Below are positions 27,798 to 36,146 of a stretch of DNA of 64,000 nucleotides, piece by piece. This DNA comes from Planococcus halocryophilus. GTDB taxonomy: Bacteria; Bacillota; Bacilli; Bacillales_A; Planococcaceae. Under the pieces are notes generated by a model. It worked only from the letters and a program-made list of their open reading frames with translations, was not told the origin of the DNA and searched no databases. The position numbers were made by a program, and so were the translations under genes. The stretch spans positions 1,894,001-1,958,000 of the forward strand of contig NZ_CP016537.2 of assembly GCF_001687585.2 (NCBI RefSeq), given 5' to 3'. Numbering within the stretch: position 1 is the stretch's first letter; each line of letters opens with the position of its first letter.

Positions 27798-28194
27798 ATG
27801 GATCGACCTCCGTGTAGTCTTTGATTCTTTTGCACAGTTCAATCACTTCTCCACTATCTCCCATCCAGTTTACCGTAAATCTCTTCCAAAGAGATCAATT
27901 GGCTAAGATCAATTGTCAAGGAGGGGGAAGCATCATTGACTATCAAAGCTTTAAGAGACTTCAAGTGAAAGGCTCCGTCAAAATTCTTCACACTCGGTCC
28001 TTCTAGTATTAAAGCTTCGATGCTTGGACATTCATGTAAGAAGTCTATTTGTGATTCTCCATAGCGATAGGTTATTTCTACATTTCGGATTTGGTTTGTC
28101 TGATGTAATGAATCGATTCTTGCACATAATTTTTGCCGATTAATACGGTGATTCCATTCCTATCATTTCTTAAACGAACTTTACTTTTTTCCAT
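27790..28194 (-). pseudogene. LRR-like gene with two compensating frameshifts
   Basis: From an ATG at 28194 with AAGGAGG, the frame runs MEKSKVRLRNDRNG..LIGK, then needs a +1 base at a run of five A. It continues with leucine-rich text (CPSIEALILEGPSVKNFDG, FHLKSLKALIVNDAS, LISLEEIYG). A second shift, one surplus A at about 27872, restores NWMGDSGEVIELCKRIKDY and a TAA at 27790-27792 that overlaps the phosphatase start. The total span is exactly 135 codons. It was probably a leucine-rich-repeat or immunity-like partner of the phosphatase. The two single-base changes in A runs could also be sequencing errors. Confidence 0.72.
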
Positions 28195-28296
28195 AGGTCC
28201 TCCTTAATTATCTTTTGTCTCTTATTATCTGAATCAAAACTGTTACGTTAAATATAATTAGAACTAAATATAATAGCTAGATAATTTTGGAAAAAA

Positions 28297-28387
28297 GAGT
28301 TCGTCAAAGTACACTTTCTCAGACACAAAGAAAGAGAAGAAACTCATGCTTGAGCTTTTTCTCTTCTTATAACCTGTGATATATAAA
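28297..28387 (+). repeat. Dispersed hairpin element, copy A
   Basis: Left box GTTCGTCAAAGTACAC, then a hairpin AAGAGAAGAAACTCA / TGAGCTTTTTCTCTT, then a right box ATAACCTGTGATATATAAA. It lies 56 bp after the minus-strand stop of the peptidase gene. Confidence 0.85.
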
Positions 28388-28442
28388 TTTTAATCTCTTA
28401 AAATCTTCTCGGATAATTACATTGAAATGGTGATGAATTATT

Positions 28443-29333
28443 TCAGTCTTTATAAGAACTTAGAAACATACTTTCTAATTCAAGAACTGTTAACCCGGTG
28501 ATTTCAGTGAAACTATCTTCAAAATTCCGAGTTTCATCCACTGATTCGATAATTTTTTTAATCACTTCTTCCCCATATTCCAGTGTTAAAAACTCGAAAG
28601 CATAATAGCTTTGCAAATACGGATCACCCATAAGGTTTTTCCGAGCTTCCTCCCATTGTTCGGTGCTCTTTAGTTGCTCAAATGCAAGCTTCTCAAAATA
28701 CGGGAAGTAGACTTCTTTAGGATCACTTCCTACGTATTCAGCTGCCCCTTCTATAAACCACATGGGATAATCAGCTGGATTTTTCGCTTTCCGAGCAAAT
28801 ACGTAATGAGTGTATTCATGCAACACCATTTTTTGAAAAGCGTATAGGGCATATTTGTCTTCTGCTAGTATCATTTCCTTCTTAGCGTTATGAAAAGCCA
28901 ACACTTTATGGAAATCAGAATAGAATCCATCTACATCATTAAGTTCAGAGAATCCTCTCAACTCCTCCAGATCCTCAAAGACCAGCAAATCTATCGGTTC
29001 CAAAATGGTTTCACCGAAGAGATTTTCATTTTTTGAAATGGCAAAGTCCAGTGTTTCTTTGGTAATTGGCAAAAGGGCAGAGAAATTGTTTTCGTAGTAG
29101 ATGGAAATGTGTCGATAGTCCTCCTGTATGGAGGATTCTTTTAATTTCTTTTCACTTTCTCCATTCGCATTTTGAGTTAGCAAGGCCATCACAGATTCAG
29201 TATATGTGAAATTTGTTTCAAGTGTTTCTTCTAAAAATTTATGTAAAAAGAAACTTCCACCTAGTAGCAGTAAGAAAATGAAGAAAAAAATTAGTGTCGA
29301 AATGAGAAAGAAAATTTTAATCGGTTTCTTCAT
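28443..29333 (-). CDS. Membrane-anchored gluzincin metalloprotease
   Basis: A 296-residue protein. One N-terminal transmembrane helix (about residues 8-30) anchors an extracellular domain. The zinc motif VLHEYTHYVF near residue 165 and the downstream WFIEGAAEYVG near 188 form the HExxH..E signature of the gluzincin/peptidase MA group. A helical C-terminal half follows. Its target is unknown; similar proteins cut surface or secreted proteins. It is a single-gene unit flanked on both sides by the dispersed hairpin elements. Confidence 0.83.
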   Translation of the reverse strand: MKKPIKIFFLISTLIFFFIFLLLLGGSFFLHKFLEETLETNFTYTESVMALLTQNANGESEKKLKESSIQEDYRHISIYYENNFSALLPITKETLDFAISKNENLFGETILEPIDLLVFEDLEELRGFSELNDVDGFYSDFHKVLAFHNAKKEMILAEDKYALYAFQKMVLHEYTHYVFARKAKNPADYPMWFIEGAAEYVGSDPKEVYFPYFEKLAFEQLKSTEQWEEARKNLMGDPYLQSYYAFEFLTLEYGEEVIKKIIESVDETRNFEDSFTEITGLTVLELESMFLSSYKD

Positions 29334-29480
29334 TGAATACCCCTTTGTATAATAATTATTTCACTTTTTCTTTTTCTATTGTATTATATATTCGGGAAAA
29401 AATGGTGCTTTTTGTAAATAATCTTATCACTCGAAGTGATAAGGAATAGTCCATGTAAAATTCATAAGTTTTCTAAAGTA

Positions 29481-29571
29481 ACTGTTCGTAAAAGTACACT
29501 TTCCCAGACATCAAAAAGAGAAAAAGCTACCTGTCGCTTTTTCTCTTCCAATAATGGGGCATATGTTAACT
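29481..29571 (+). repeat. Dispersed hairpin element, copy B
   Basis: Left box GTTCGTAAAAGTACAC, hairpin AGAGAAAAAGC / GCTTTTTCTCT, right box CATATGTTAACT. It ends 58 bp from the stop of the MFS gene. The best-preserved copy together with copy E. Confidence 0.92.
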
Positions 29572-29629
29572 GATTTTTATTTATTGAAATCAAAAAAACA
29601 CCCTGCTACTTGCAGGATGCCAATATCTT

Positions 29630-30862
29630 TTATAAATTTGATCCCTCATACGCCTCAGAACCTGAAAAGCTACCTTTCCGATCCAATCGATAGCTGGCAA
29701 ATGCCAGGGTAGAGGCAATCAATGCGCAAAATGCACCGACCAATGAAAGTTGGACGAGGCTTCCGTTTGCTACGACATACCCTCCAAGTGTCGCTCCCAG
29801 TGCTATGCCGACGTTAACCGCTACAGGTGTTAAAGACGATGCGAAATCTTTGGCTGCCGGGAAATGGACCGTGGCCAAATTCATCAAGTACAATTGAATG
29901 GTCGCGTTCATAGCATAGATCATTACTGCCATCAGCATGAGGCTAACAAGTCCGGCATATGTCGACTCCATCGTGAAATACAACGAACCTAAAATAGCGG
30001 CTTGGACGATAAAGACATAGCGGAGTTTGCTTACACCGTTGCGACTGGCGATTTTTCCGGCCAACACATTACTAAAGATTGAAAATGCTCCATAGGCAAG
30101 CAAGATTGCACTTACATAACCTGTTGGAATCGCCAGTCCTTCTTCCAATATCGGTGTAATGTATGTGTAGATTGTATACGTTCCGGCGATTGAAAATGTC
30201 GGGATAAAGAAAGCCAGAATCATGCGTGGGTTAGTCAGTAAACCGAGCTGTTCTTTCGCCGACGCTTTCTCCACTTTCAACTCTCTCGGCAAGATAAAGA
30301 TGCTCATGATTAAACTAGTTACGCCCAATAACGTTGTAAACCAGAAGGTCAATTGCCAGTTGCCGAGTTGCCCGATAAGTGTCCCTAAAGGAACTCCGAT
30401 GACATTCGAAATCGTGAAACCGGCGAAAATTAACGCGATGACGGGACCTTTCTTGCTATCCGGCATAATGTCACTGGCAATGCTCATCGACAAAGCCACC
30501 AATACACCGCTGACTACTGCTGTAAGAATTCTGGAAACGATTAAAAGTTCATAGGTTTCGGATAAAGCACTGATTACATTTCCAACAATGAACAGAGAAA
30601 TCAATATCAGCATCAATGGGTATTTAGGAAAGCGGCTGACATAAGCCGTCATTACAGGCGTTCCAATGGCGTAGGCGATGGCAAATCCGGATACCAGTGT
30701 ACCCGCGACAGCAAGACTGATGTTCAAATCAGAAGAAACTTCAGTTAAAAGGCCAACAATCACAAATTCGCTAGTACCCATAACAAATGTTAAAAGCGTC
30801 AGCGTGAAGGCCAGTACTTTTTGTTTCGTATTCATTAAATCTTTTTTTACATCTTTGGTCAT
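29630..30862 (-). CDS. MFS drug/sugar efflux transporter (DHA1, YdhP/AraJ-like)
   Basis: A 410-residue protein with 12 predicted helices. Helix 1 carries FVMGTSEFVIVGLL, typical of the DHA1 YdhP/NepI/AraJ efflux branch, and the loop 4-5 motif (TAVVSGVLVALSMSIASD) agrees. It exports an unknown small molecule by proton antiport. An ArsR-type repressor gene lies directly upstream on the same strand, and palindromes between the two are likely operators. The base composition is visibly richer in GC than the flanking spacers, which hints at separate origin. Confidence 0.9.
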   Translation of the reverse strand: MTKDVKKDLMNTKQKVLAFTLTLLTFVMGTSEFVIVGLLTEVSSDLNISLAVAGTLVSGFAIAYAIGTPVMTAYVSRFPKYPLMLILISLFIVGNVISALSETYELLIVSRILTAVVSGVLVALSMSIASDIMPDSKKGPVIALIFAGFTISNVIGVPLGTLIGQLGNWQLTFWFTTLLGVTSLIMSIFILPRELKVEKASAKEQLGLLTNPRMILAFFIPTFSIAGTYTIYTYITPILEEGLAIPTGYVSAILLAYGAFSIFSNVLAGKIASRNGVSKLRYVFIVQAAILGSLYFTMESTYAGLVSLMLMAVMIYAMNATIQLYLMNLATVHFPAAKDFASSLTPVAVNVGIALGATLGGYVVANGSLVQLSLVGAFCALIASTLAFASYRLDRKGSFSGSEAYEGSNL

Positions 30863-30944
30863 GAAAAATTCACTCCTAATTGTTGGTTCTCCTTATCACA
30901 TGAATGAATAGTTTCATTCCTATTTAAAGTGGATTTTATAAATA

Positions 30945-30969
30945 TAGATATATCTAAAAATATCGATAT
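30945..30969 (-). promoter_or_regulatory. Palindromes upstream of the MFS gene (candidate ArsR operator)
   Basis: TAGATATATCTA and ATATCGATAT stand side by side in the 136-bp gap between the ArsR stop and the MFS start. The second shares the ATATCGA half-site with the palindrome in front of the ArsR gene. Confidence 0.55.
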
Positions 30970-30998
30970 GCCAAATTAAAAAAAGACATGGCATTGCC

Positions 30999-31322
30999 TT
31001 AGATTTCTTCGTTGATGAATTCTACAATTTTTGCCAATGTCTCTTCATTTCGTCGGTAATAGGTCCATTGCCCGTAACGCACGGCTTCCAGTAAACCTGC
31101 TTTTTGCATGAGTGACAGATAATGGGAAACCGTTGATTGAGATAGATTCACTTTTCCTTGAATATCCCCGACACACACGCCACCTTCTATGCTAACCTCC
31201 TTGGGCAAATGCGCTTGCTGTGCTGGAAAATTCTTCTCCGGTTCCCTTAGCCATTTCAAAATATTCAAGCGGGTTTCATTTGACAATGCTTTGAAAATAT
31301 CTAATACATTTAAATTATCCAT
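30999..31322 (-). CDS. ArsR family transcriptional repressor
   Basis: A 107-residue winged-helix protein. It has LSNETRLNILKWL at about residue 13, and the recognition helix NLSQSTVSHYLSLMQKAGLL near 58. There is no CxC metal site in helix 3. Cysteine 50, in GGVCVGD, could be a redox or ligand sensor. It most likely represses itself and the MFS exporter: a perfect ATATCGA-N6-TCGATAT dyad lies just upstream and a related palindrome stands before the MFS gene. Confidence 0.9.
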   Translation of the reverse strand: MDNLNVLDIFKALSNETRLNILKWLREPEKNFPAQQAHLPKEVSIEGGVCVGDIQGKVNLSQSTVSHYLSLMQKAGLLEAVRYGQWTYYRRNEETLAKIVEFINEEI

Positions 31323-31333
31323 GTATGCATTTT

Positions 31334-31353
31334 ATATCGATTTACTTCGATAT
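31334..31353 (-). promoter_or_regulatory. Perfect dyad in front of the arsR-type gene
   Basis: ATATCGA, six bases, TCGATAT, starting 12 bases upstream of the ATG. It matches the dyad size expected for an ArsR-family operator. Confidence 0.65.
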
Positions 31354-31476
31354 GTCAATGTATTCGATTTAAAATTGACTTCTTGAATCTCAGAAAATCA
31401 GGATGATTATTGCAAAAAGTATCACAGGTTTCTGAAACTTAATGTTTATTTAAAACTAGCTTCTAATGACTTTTTG

Positions 31477-31570
31477 AGAGAGCGTAAAAGTATACTTTTA
31501 TAGGTGAAAAATAAGAAAAGAAGCAACATTTATCGCCTCTCCCTTTTCTTTTAGTCATGATATGTAAACT
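31477..31570 (+). repeat. Dispersed hairpin element, copy C
   Basis: Left box GCGTAAAAGTATACTTTT, an imperfect hairpin (AAGAAAAGAAG with CTTTTCTTTTAG), right box GATATGTAAACT. It ends 49 bp from the stop of the signal-peptidase-like pseudogene. Confidence 0.75.
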
Positions 31571-31619
31571 GTCTACAAATTAAAATTTACTTTCGTTTTC
31601 CATTTAATCAAGAGGCAGT

Positions 31620-32120
31620 TTATTCAATATAACTGATTACTTTTCCTTCAATAGATTCTTTTGGAATCAGTGAAATTGCGATGTCAACCCGGCTTCGCCA
31701 CCAGTTATATCCAGAAAGGAGAAAACTATACTCCGGTAATGTAAACTCTGGCATTGTAAAGTTGTGATTCTTCTGTTTTAACTGTTTTACCAGGTAATGC
31801 AATCACTCACACCAATTGATTTACAGGATTTCCTTGACTATATTCTGCTTCTTGATCTTGTAGAATATTGATGTGAACCAAATCCTCGCGTGAAACCTCA
31901 TTGCTATGGTAGTAATTAGGGTCAACTACAACTTCTTCCGGAAACTGGTCATCCCTCTGCATCTCACATTAGTGAAGACTTCTATCTATTTTATATCTCC
32001 CCCTAGTTGATCTATTAACAATGGCGAAATCTGGTAAGAATCTTCATCCTTAATACTTTCTGGTGCACAACCGACGATTACGGAAATCAGTATGATGAGT
32101 ACGATATAAAATTTCAACAC
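31620..32120 (-). pseudogene. Decayed S26 signal-peptidase-like lipoprotein gene
   Basis: A GTG at 32120 with GGAGG opens a lipoprotein signal peptide (LISVIVGC) and a short mature piece, then TAG. Later frames carry PEEVVVDPNYYHSNEVSRED, VIALPGKTVKTEESQLY and finally PEYSFLLSGYNWWRSR..LIPKESIEGKVISYI. In order these match type I signal peptidases: the DxxVVD region, the RVIALPGETV box with the catalytic-Lys neighbourhood, and the GDN..S..D box, here degenerate. At least three frame breaks are needed. The full span is exactly 167 codons. I infer a recently broken gene. Confidence 0.62.
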
Positions 32121-32269
32121 TGAAGACACCTCCATTGGAAATCAGAAAAGTATAGATGTAAAACTTACAAACTTTATCTCATTCGACGAAAACACAAGTA
32201 TTGTGACAGTATAATTTTCAATGATCTGGACAGCCTTAGTTTCTTTACTTAAATCAAAGTATATTTTCC

Positions 32270-32663
32270 TTACGGTTTAAAGTGCGGTTTTGTAGCTCGA
32301 GCAATTCCCAGCATATAGCTGTCGTCGCCATCAACAGTAAGATCGGAATTTAAATCTTCTTCACCATAATTTCCCTGAAACTCTATTAATGCGGTAATAT
32401 AATTTCAGAAGTACTAACTTCTACTTCAATCATCCGGTCATGAAGCTATGCATTAAACTTAATGATAAACTGACCATCTTCCTCTCTGGTTTCTATAATT
32501 TCTACATCTAAGAACGTGTGATTTGACTCTAAATATTGAGGTGGTATAGAGGTAGAATTTTCCGACTAGTTATTTGCAGCCGTTTTTACATCAGCCCCAT
32601 CTTGAGTTTGACTGCAGCAAAAAGCAAAACGATTAATTGATATAAGGTAATTAACCTACTCAT
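32270..32663 (-). pseudogene. Decayed lipoprotein gene
   Basis: An ATG at 32663 with GGAGTG starts a hydrophobic leader. A frame change then leads to a lipobox-like AFCCSQ, TAG, and text such as SIPPQYLESNHTFLDVEII, ETREEDGQFIIKFNA, a second TAG, RMIEVEVSTSEIILPH and, after another shift, ALIEFQGNYGEEDLNSDL to a TAA at 32270. The conserved text with stops and shifts shows a broken secreted protein of unknown role. Confidence 0.55.
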
Positions 32664-32800
32664 TTCATTCACTCCGCTTCCTAATACCTTATATAAAACG
32701 AAGATTGACTCAAGCTGTTATTGCGTCTTTTATCTATGCTTTGATAACCAGATATATCCATCATTATTTATTTCGTTGAACTTTCTTAAACTCCTTTTTC

Positions 32801-32892
32801 AGCGTTCGCAAAAGTACGCTTTTTCAAACGCAAAAGAAGAGGAAAACCTACCTGTCGCTTTTCCTCTTCCGATAATTCCTCATATGTTAACT
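32801..32892 (+). repeat. Dispersed hairpin element, copy D
   Basis: Left box GTTCGCAAAAGTACGC, hairpin AAGAGGAAAA / TTTTCCTCTT, right box CGATAATTCCTCATATGTTA then ACT. It lies 92 bp from the stop of the cupin gene. Confidence 0.9.
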
Positions 32893-32983
32893 AGTCATCA
32901 TCGATTTACATATAATTAGGGACGGTCTCTATCCATTAAATGGGGTTCGGTTCAAACATGAATTACAGCTTCTCTTCCCTTTT

Positions 32984-33319
32984 TTATAATATATCGTCAA
33001 GTTCAGTATCCGTGTAAATTAAAATCAACACCTTCGCCGGTTCTTCGCCGATATTTTTCACAAAATGAGGGACACTGGCGTTCCAAATGAATGAATCGCC
33101 TTTTTCAGCAATCCCAGGATCCTCACCTTGTTCAGCGAGCATTCTGCCCTGCAGGACTAAGTGGCATTCTTCACCTTCATGGGAATGCGGTTCGCCGATG
33201 GAGGCGCCCGGAGGAAATTCTACTATCATCATCCGCAATCCGCCTTTTGACGTTAAATGCTCGACTTTCAGATTATTAAATGATGATTTTGTTCGGGCAT
33301 CTTTGCGGACAATCCCCAT
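32984..33319 (-). CDS. Cupin domain protein
   Basis: A 111-residue single cupin barrel. Motif 1 (GEPHSHEGEECHLVLQG near residue 42) gives His, His and Glu metal ligands, and motif 2 (PHFVKNIGEEPAKVL near 83) gives the last His. It would bind a divalent metal; possible roles run from dioxygenase to small-molecule sensing. AAGGTC lies before the ATG. It stands alone between hairpin copy D and the FMN reductase region, with higher GC than the surrounding spacer. Confidence 0.86.
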   Translation of the reverse strand: MGIVRKDARTKSSFNNLKVEHLTSKGGLRMMIVEFPPGASIGEPHSHEGEECHLVLQGRMLAEQGEDPGIAEKGDSFIWNASVPHFVKNIGEEPAKVLILIYTDTELDDIL

Positions 33320-33428
33320 TTGCTGACCTTTTTCCTATCAACGGGGCTGGAGCGTATTCACTTGACCAGATGATTTTCAAAGAAAAACAAGCTGGGACTG
33401 GGAAAAGTTCAGGGTAATGAGTGAGAAA

Positions 33429-33457
33429 GATGACTCCGGCGACGGGGTCATTTTTTT
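33429..33457 (+). terminator. Orphan terminator
   Basis: ATGACTCCG / CGGGGTCAT with seven T on the plus strand, but no plus-strand gene precedes it. It may mark a deleted gene. Confidence 0.65.
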
Positions 33458-33920
33458 ATAATCCGTTGCTTACACGAGTCATAATAATACTGTAGATTCA
33501 TACGCATCAATTAACTCTTTTTATCTAAGCAGGTTTGCTGCCTGTTTGATTTCCACTTCTTCTTTGAAATGTCTACAGAACGAATTCAAAAGATCGCTTA
33601 TAATGATGAATTTCTAATTAATTTCACCCGATATAAGTAGTGGCCTCAATAATAGCCTTTCAATCTTCAATAAGGTCGAAATCGGCTTCGTCTGTTGACT
33701 TTGTTCTGGCCAGTGGATCAATCGCCTTTATCTTCTCACACAGCACCTATCCAATAGGTGAATCACTGAATGTTTAATCACATGCGAAGGTGAATATACT
33801 AAAAATAAGGCAAAAACCGAGATTTTTTCTTAGTAGAGGGATCTAAAAACTGCTTTTTCTCTTTCATTGAGAAAAAGCAACGGGCAACATGGATGGAAAT
33901 CTAGTTTCTCAACAAGCTGA
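33458..33920. other. Gene-free stretch with decayed coding text
   Basis: About 460 bp with no intact gene. On the minus strand near 33650-33750 a short coding-like stretch (EKIKAIDPLARTKSTDEAD) ends at stops in every frame. At 33852-33879 a hairpin of TGCTTTTTCTC / GAGAAAAAGCA resembles the core of the dispersed elements, without their boxes. Confidence 0.4.
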
Positions 33921-33949
33921 AAAAAACCGCAGGAAACCTGCGGTTTTTT
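33921..33949. terminator. Terminator downstream of the FMN reductase gene
   Basis: AAAAAACCGCAGG / CCTGCGGTTTTTT, a symmetrical hairpin that works in both directions, 112 bp after the reductase stop. Confidence 0.9.
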
Positions 33950-34060
33950 GCTTCTTTCTTTTTGTCAAAAAGCTATTCGTATGCCTCATTAAGTTTATCG
34001 ATTGTTTAAGATCAACTTTCCAGACTGCCTCAACAAAAGCAGGTTAATTTATTATTCTTC

Positions 34061-34624
34061 TTATTGAGTGCGCAGCGGCTCAAACGCGTTGGTCCAGGCA
34101 TTGACTTGATCGAGCAATGTCGTAACCGAACCTTCATGTATATCCGCCGGCTTGAATTCACTCATATTGACGAAATCCGTAAACAACGACATCGCAGGGT
34201 GGGTTCTGACGGTAGGCACTTGCAGTTCCCATAAGATAACGCGTAAAGCTTCAGCCCCCCGCACACCACCTGTTGAGCCATAGCTGACGATGCCCGCTGC
34301 TTTATTGTTCCACTCTACATACAGGTAATCGATGGCATTTTTTAATGCCGAGGTCACGCTGCGATTGTATTCCGGACAAATAAAGACATAGCCATCCAGC
34401 TCCGCAATTTTTTGAGACCAGGGAATCGCTTCCGGGGTTTGGTAATCCTGGCTTAAGACCGCTGCGACCGGCTCTGCGTACATCGGCAAATTGTAATCTT
34501 TCAGATCCACGATTTCGTATTCTGCGTCTCCGCGTTTGTCCGCAATGTTTTTTACCCACTGGGCGACCTGCAGGCTGTTGCGACCTGGACGTGTACTTCC
34601 AGTAATGATGCCAATTTTCGTCAT
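34061..34624 (-). CDS. NADPH-dependent FMN reductase / NAD(P)H:quinone-type flavodoxin-fold protein
   Basis: A 187-residue flavodoxin-fold enzyme. The FMN phosphate loop is GSTRPGRNS near residue 9, and PEYNRSVTSALKNAIDYL near 84 is the family's signature around the flavin ring. SYGSTGGVRG near 115 closes the site. It transfers electrons from NADPH to FMN, quinones or azo compounds. AAAGGAGG precedes the ATG and a good sigma-A promoter lies upstream. GC content is clearly above that of the spacer around it. Confidence 0.92.
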   Translation of the reverse strand: MTKIGIITGSTRPGRNSLQVAQWVKNIADKRGDAEYEIVDLKDYNLPMYAEPVAAVLSQDYQTPEAIPWSQKIAELDGYVFICPEYNRSVTSALKNAIDYLYVEWNNKAAGIVSYGSTGGVRGAEALRVILWELQVPTVRTHPAMSLFTDFVNMSEFKPADIHEGSVTTLLDQVNAWTNAFEPLRTQ

Positions 34625-34693
34625 GAATATGATCCCTCCTTTAATTTGAATGGTTCCAATTATCTTAGGACTCTCATATATAGATGTGCTTTC

Positions 34694-34722
34694 ATTATAA
34701 GAGAAATGGACCTCGGAATCAA
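34694..34722 (-). promoter_or_regulatory. Sigma-A promoter of the FMN reductase gene
   Basis: On the minus strand TTGATT, 17 bases and TATAAT, ending about 70 bp before the ATG. Near-consensus housekeeping promoter. Confidence 0.75.
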
Positions 34723-34936
34723 ATCTAAAAATTCAGAATACTCTTCCGTGTATGGACTTCTTCGAAACCATTTCTACTTTAATTCTCAGAGTAGAACTAA
34801 ACAGAACTCCTCTGCTCAATTCCTAGGTTTTTGATGTATGAGATTTTTTAAATTTTGTCGTACTCTACTTTCCACTTTCTTTTTATTCGGGTATTAATTA
34901 AAAAAGCACTTATATCGATGCTGACTTACTTTTAGT

Positions 34937-35027
34937 AACCTTTCGTAAAAGTACACATTCCCAGACACCAAAAAGAGAAAAAGCTACCTGTCGCTTTTTC
35001 TCTTCCTCTAATCCCTCATATGTTAAC
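34937..35027 (+). repeat. Dispersed hairpin element, copy E
   Basis: Left box TTTCGTAAAAGTACAC, hairpin AGAGAAAAAGC / GCTTTTTCTCT with the same loop TACCTGTC as copy B, right box CATATGTTAACC. Confidence 0.92.
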
Positions 35028-35225
35028 CCTCTTGTCTAAAAAATGAAGAATCCTCTTATCAATTGCTTCATTTTCCTACTGATTAATCTTAAATTGAATG
35101 GCAATTAACATTTCTTTAGATTCGGTATTCATATGGAGTGATTTATTTATTTGCAGAAGCGAATCATTTGTGAACCATACATAAAAGAAATCAAAAACAT
35201 AGTGTCCATATCTATTTTTCTTCAC
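35016..35225 (-). pseudogene. Short decayed gene fragment
   Basis: A frame from a GTG at 35225 reads VKKNRYGHYVFDFFYVWF, then INKSLHMNTESKEMLIAI, to a TAG at 35076-35078, and continues after it with ENEAIDKRILHFLDKRVNI. The final TGA lies inside the right box of hairpin copy E. No ribosome site precedes the GTG, and the frame is broken further upstream. It looks like the 3' end of a lost gene; I do not recognise the family. Confidence 0.4.
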
Positions 35226-35444
35226 AAACAAATAATTTCAACTTTTGAACTCTTTCATCAATCAGTCCTTTTTCTTTACATAAGATGATAAATCACTTTT
35301 TAATAAATAAGGTCTGCAACAGGATGAAGAAAAAGACGAACTCCTTTTAACACCCGTCACTAAAATGGGTTTAAAAGTAATTTAAACAACTATAAAGAAC
35401 TATACAAAGTTATATATTTTTAATCTATAATAACTACTTATGCA

Positions 35445-35460
35445 CTACCTAATTAGGTAG
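35445..35460. promoter_or_regulatory. 16-bp perfect palindrome upstream of the c-di-GMP operon
   Basis: CTACCTAATTAGGTAG stands about 100 bp before the hypothetical gene at 35558, in a long AT-rich spacer. Size and position suit an operator for a dimeric regulator such as TetR or MarR type; none is encoded next to it. Confidence 0.45.
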
Positions 35461-35557
35461 ATAGCTAAAAAATATTAGTTTATTCTGAAATATACAAAAT
35501 ATATATCTTAGCAGATTGTATCTGTGCCTGTTATTTTCTTAGATTCGAGGTGAATAT

Positions 35558-35983
35558 ATGTTTAGATTTAAGCGTTCGTCTTCTTCAACTAACCTAGATC
35601 TTACCGAGTTAAAAACGTTCGTCAGCAAAACTTTGGAAGTCATGCTAATCTCACGAGAAGAAACCATATATCCTATAAGGAAATATGACTTACTACTGGT
35701 ATTTACTTGGGAAAAGAATTGCATTGAGGGTTCCATATTTCAATTATCGAGATACCAATCATCAAAAAATAGCTCGAGTTACATACTGAATGCGCCATTA
35801 TTCTTAGAAAAACGGGATTTCTATAGAGAAGCTAAGTCTATTGTTTTCATCGATACCGAAAAAGTAAGCAGATTGACAGCACAAAATCTACTCGCTTTTC
35901 AAACGATTTGTAAACTAATAGATATTTTCGATATAGAAGCTACTTCCTCAAATCGTTACAAATGCATTTGGAAAGAGGACTAA
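35558..35983 (+). CDS. Hypothetical protein
   Basis: A 141-residue protein I do not recognise. A Ser-rich start (FRFKRSSSS) is followed by mixed alpha/beta text with no signal peptide or membrane helix. GAGGTG precedes the ATG. It lies 163 bp before the PAS-GGDEF-EAL gene on the same strand and could be part of that transcript. Confidence 0.6.
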   Translation: MFRFKRSSSSTNLDLTELKTFVSKTLEVMLISREETIYPIRKYDLLLVFTWEKNCIEGSIFQLSRYQSSKNSSSYILNAPLFLEKRDFYREAKSIVFIDTEKVSRLTAQNLLAFQTICKLIDIFDIEATSSNRYKCIWKED

Positions 35984-36146
35984 GTTTCTTGTGACTGCTT
36001 TGGGCATTCCTGGCCAAAAAAATTATTTTCAAATTATTTCAAAATAATGAAAACCTTTTAAGTACTTCATCTGAAAAGTCGGACCATAAGCTAATTGAAG
36101 TTCGGCCGGTAAAAGAAACCAAAGCATAGAAAAGAGGCGTGAGAAG

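Noticed and set aside
33852..33879. A tenth full copy of the 90-bp element
   Set aside because: Only the GCTTTTTCTC / GAGAAAAAGC hairpin is present; both boxes are missing, so it may be an unrelated terminator.
34302..34559. 85-residue second frame inside the FMN reductase gene
   Set aside because: It is an overlapping shadow of a strongly conserved gene, without its own ribosome site.
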